The translations under genes and the position numbers were made by a program. Positions 63,345 through 64,000 of a DNA stretch of 64,000 nt are shown piece after piece (within the stretch, counting starts at the first letter, position 1; every line of letters begins with the position of its first letter). The notes beneath the pieces are model-generated. The model was given only the letters and a program-made list of their open reading frames with translations. It made no database searches and was not told the origin of the DNA. Origin of the DNA: Pasteurellaceae bacterium Orientalotternb1 (lineage in GTDB: Bacteria; Pseudomonadota; Gammaproteobacteria; Enterobacterales; Pasteurellaceae); assembly GCA_011455275.1 (NCBI GenBank), contig CP015028.1, positions 904,911-968,910 on the forward strand, in the 5' to 3' direction.

Positions 63345-64000
63345 ATGACACCTGTTGTTGCCCTTGTGGGCAGACCAAACGTGGGTAAATCCACGTTGTT
63401 TAACCGCTTGACTCGCACTCGTGATGCGTTGGTGGCAGATTTCCCTGGGCTGACGCGTGACCGCAAATATGGGCAAGCGAATATTGCGGGACACGATTTT
63501 ATCGTGATCGACACGGGCGGTATTGATGGCACGGAAGAGGGCGTGGAAGAAAAAATGGCGGAGCAATCACTGTTAGCGATTGAAGAAGCCGATGTGGTGC
63601 TTTTTTTAGTGGATGCTCGTGCGGGCTTAGTACCAGCGGATGTTGGTATCGCTCAATACTTACGCCAGCGGGATAAAACGACCGTGGTGGTGGCGAATAA
63701 AACCGATGGCATTGATGCCGATTCACACATTGCAGAATTTTATCAGCTTGGTTTGGGCGAAGTAGAGCCGATCGCTGCGGCACAAGGGCGTGGCGTTACC
63801 CAGCTAATCGAGCAAGTACTTGCTCCGCTTGCAGAAAAATTAGAAGAACAAGCGGTCAGTTCCGAAGAAAATTTTGCAAATCAAGACCAAACCGAACAAG
63901 ACGAATGGGATCACGATTTCGATTTTGACAACGAAGAAGATACCGCTTTGCTTGATGAAGCTTTGGAAGAAGAGAGCGAAGAGCCTGAAGACAAAAACAT
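63345..64000 (+). CDS. der: Ribosome biogenesis GTPase Der (EngA), 5' part
   Basis: Tandem-GTPase that assembles the 50S subunit. Only the first 218 codons are in the window. The first G domain is complete: [14 protein letters not shown] (G1), LTRDRK (G2), DTGG (G3) and NKTDG (G4). After it comes the acidic inter-domain linker, of which [13 protein letters not shown] is a USS read as codons (63848-63882). TTGAGG precedes the ATG. The second G domain lies beyond the window end. Confidence 0.95.
   Translation, partial: MTPVVALVGRPNVGKSTLFNRLTRTRDALVADFPGLTRDRKYGQANIAGHDFIVIDTGGIDGTEEGVEEKMAEQSLLAIEEADVVLFLVDARAGLVPADVGIAQYLRQRDKTTVVVANKTDGIDADSHIAEFYQLGLGEVEPIAAAQGRGVTQLIEQVLAPLAEKLEEQAVSSEENFANQDQTEQDEWDHDFDFDNEEDTALLDEALEEESEEPEDKN

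Overview
The window is chromosomal DNA from a Pasteurellaceae gammaproteobacterium. Three things point there: the proteins look throughout like Haemophilus/Actinobacillus/Mannheimia housekeeping proteins, the 16S-tRNA-Glu-23S-5S operon is of the Pasteurellaceae type, and the sequence is peppered with the Apl-type DNA uptake signal sequence (USS) core ACAAGCGGTC, often followed by TTTTGCAAA. That USS dialect is the one of Actinobacillus sensu stricto, Mannheimia, Bibersteinia and [Haemophilus] ducreyi, not the AAGTGCGGT dialect of H. influenzae. I cannot name the species from the sequence alone.

Layout. 1-10.3 kb: plsB, a DyP-type peroxidase, a TPP-riboswitch-controlled orphan thiB, pabB plus an aminodeoxychorismate lyase, recA with a LexA box, recX, yqfB, and the yrdD-tsaC-aroE run. 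10.4-12.9 kb: tRNA-Met, tRNA-Leu and two identical tRNA-Gln genes, then ubiK and pgi. 13.0-22.7 kb: a long minus-strand run lptF-lptG-dnaE-waaA-coaD-orn-tsaE-amidase (envelope assembly, replication, CoA and tRNA modification). 22.9-27.7 kb: pepA, a large membrane protein of the so-called site-specific recombinase family, and dusA. 27.7-31.2 kb: a Fur-box-controlled yfeABCD iron/manganese transporter. 31.3-35.3 kb: rsgA and a copper resistance island (copA, copZ, divergent cueR). 35.5-41.6 kb: parE, pnuC, hda and ccmABCD. 41.7-46.7 kb: a frameshifted DASS anion transporter behind a CRP site, pgk, fba and an orphan sapF. 46.7-53.2 kb: an SDR protein, a nitroreductase, gor, an unknown lipoprotein, the queCDE operon behind a preQ1 riboswitch, and a pirin. 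53.2-58.8 kb: a complete rRNA operon with promoter and boxA leader. 58.8-64 kb: a YegP-type protein, rsmE-yqgE-ruvX, a cyclase-family protein, a YajG-type lipoprotein, bolA, tRNA-Ser and the 5' end of der.

The region is mostly core genome; I see no prophage, integrase, IS element, toxin-antitoxin pair, restriction system or CRISPR array, and no convincing new multi-gene system. The most interesting signals are smaller: USS pairs reused as terminators and even as coding sequence, two G7 tracts (one frameshifting a transporter, one in the signal peptide of an unknown lipoprotein), several well-formed regulatory sites (TPP, preQ1, LexA, Fur, CueR, CRP), hairpins placed between stable-RNA promoters and their genes, two intergenic repeat families, and several genes separated from their usual operon partners (thiB without thiPQ, ccmABCD without ccmEFGH, sapF without sapABCD).
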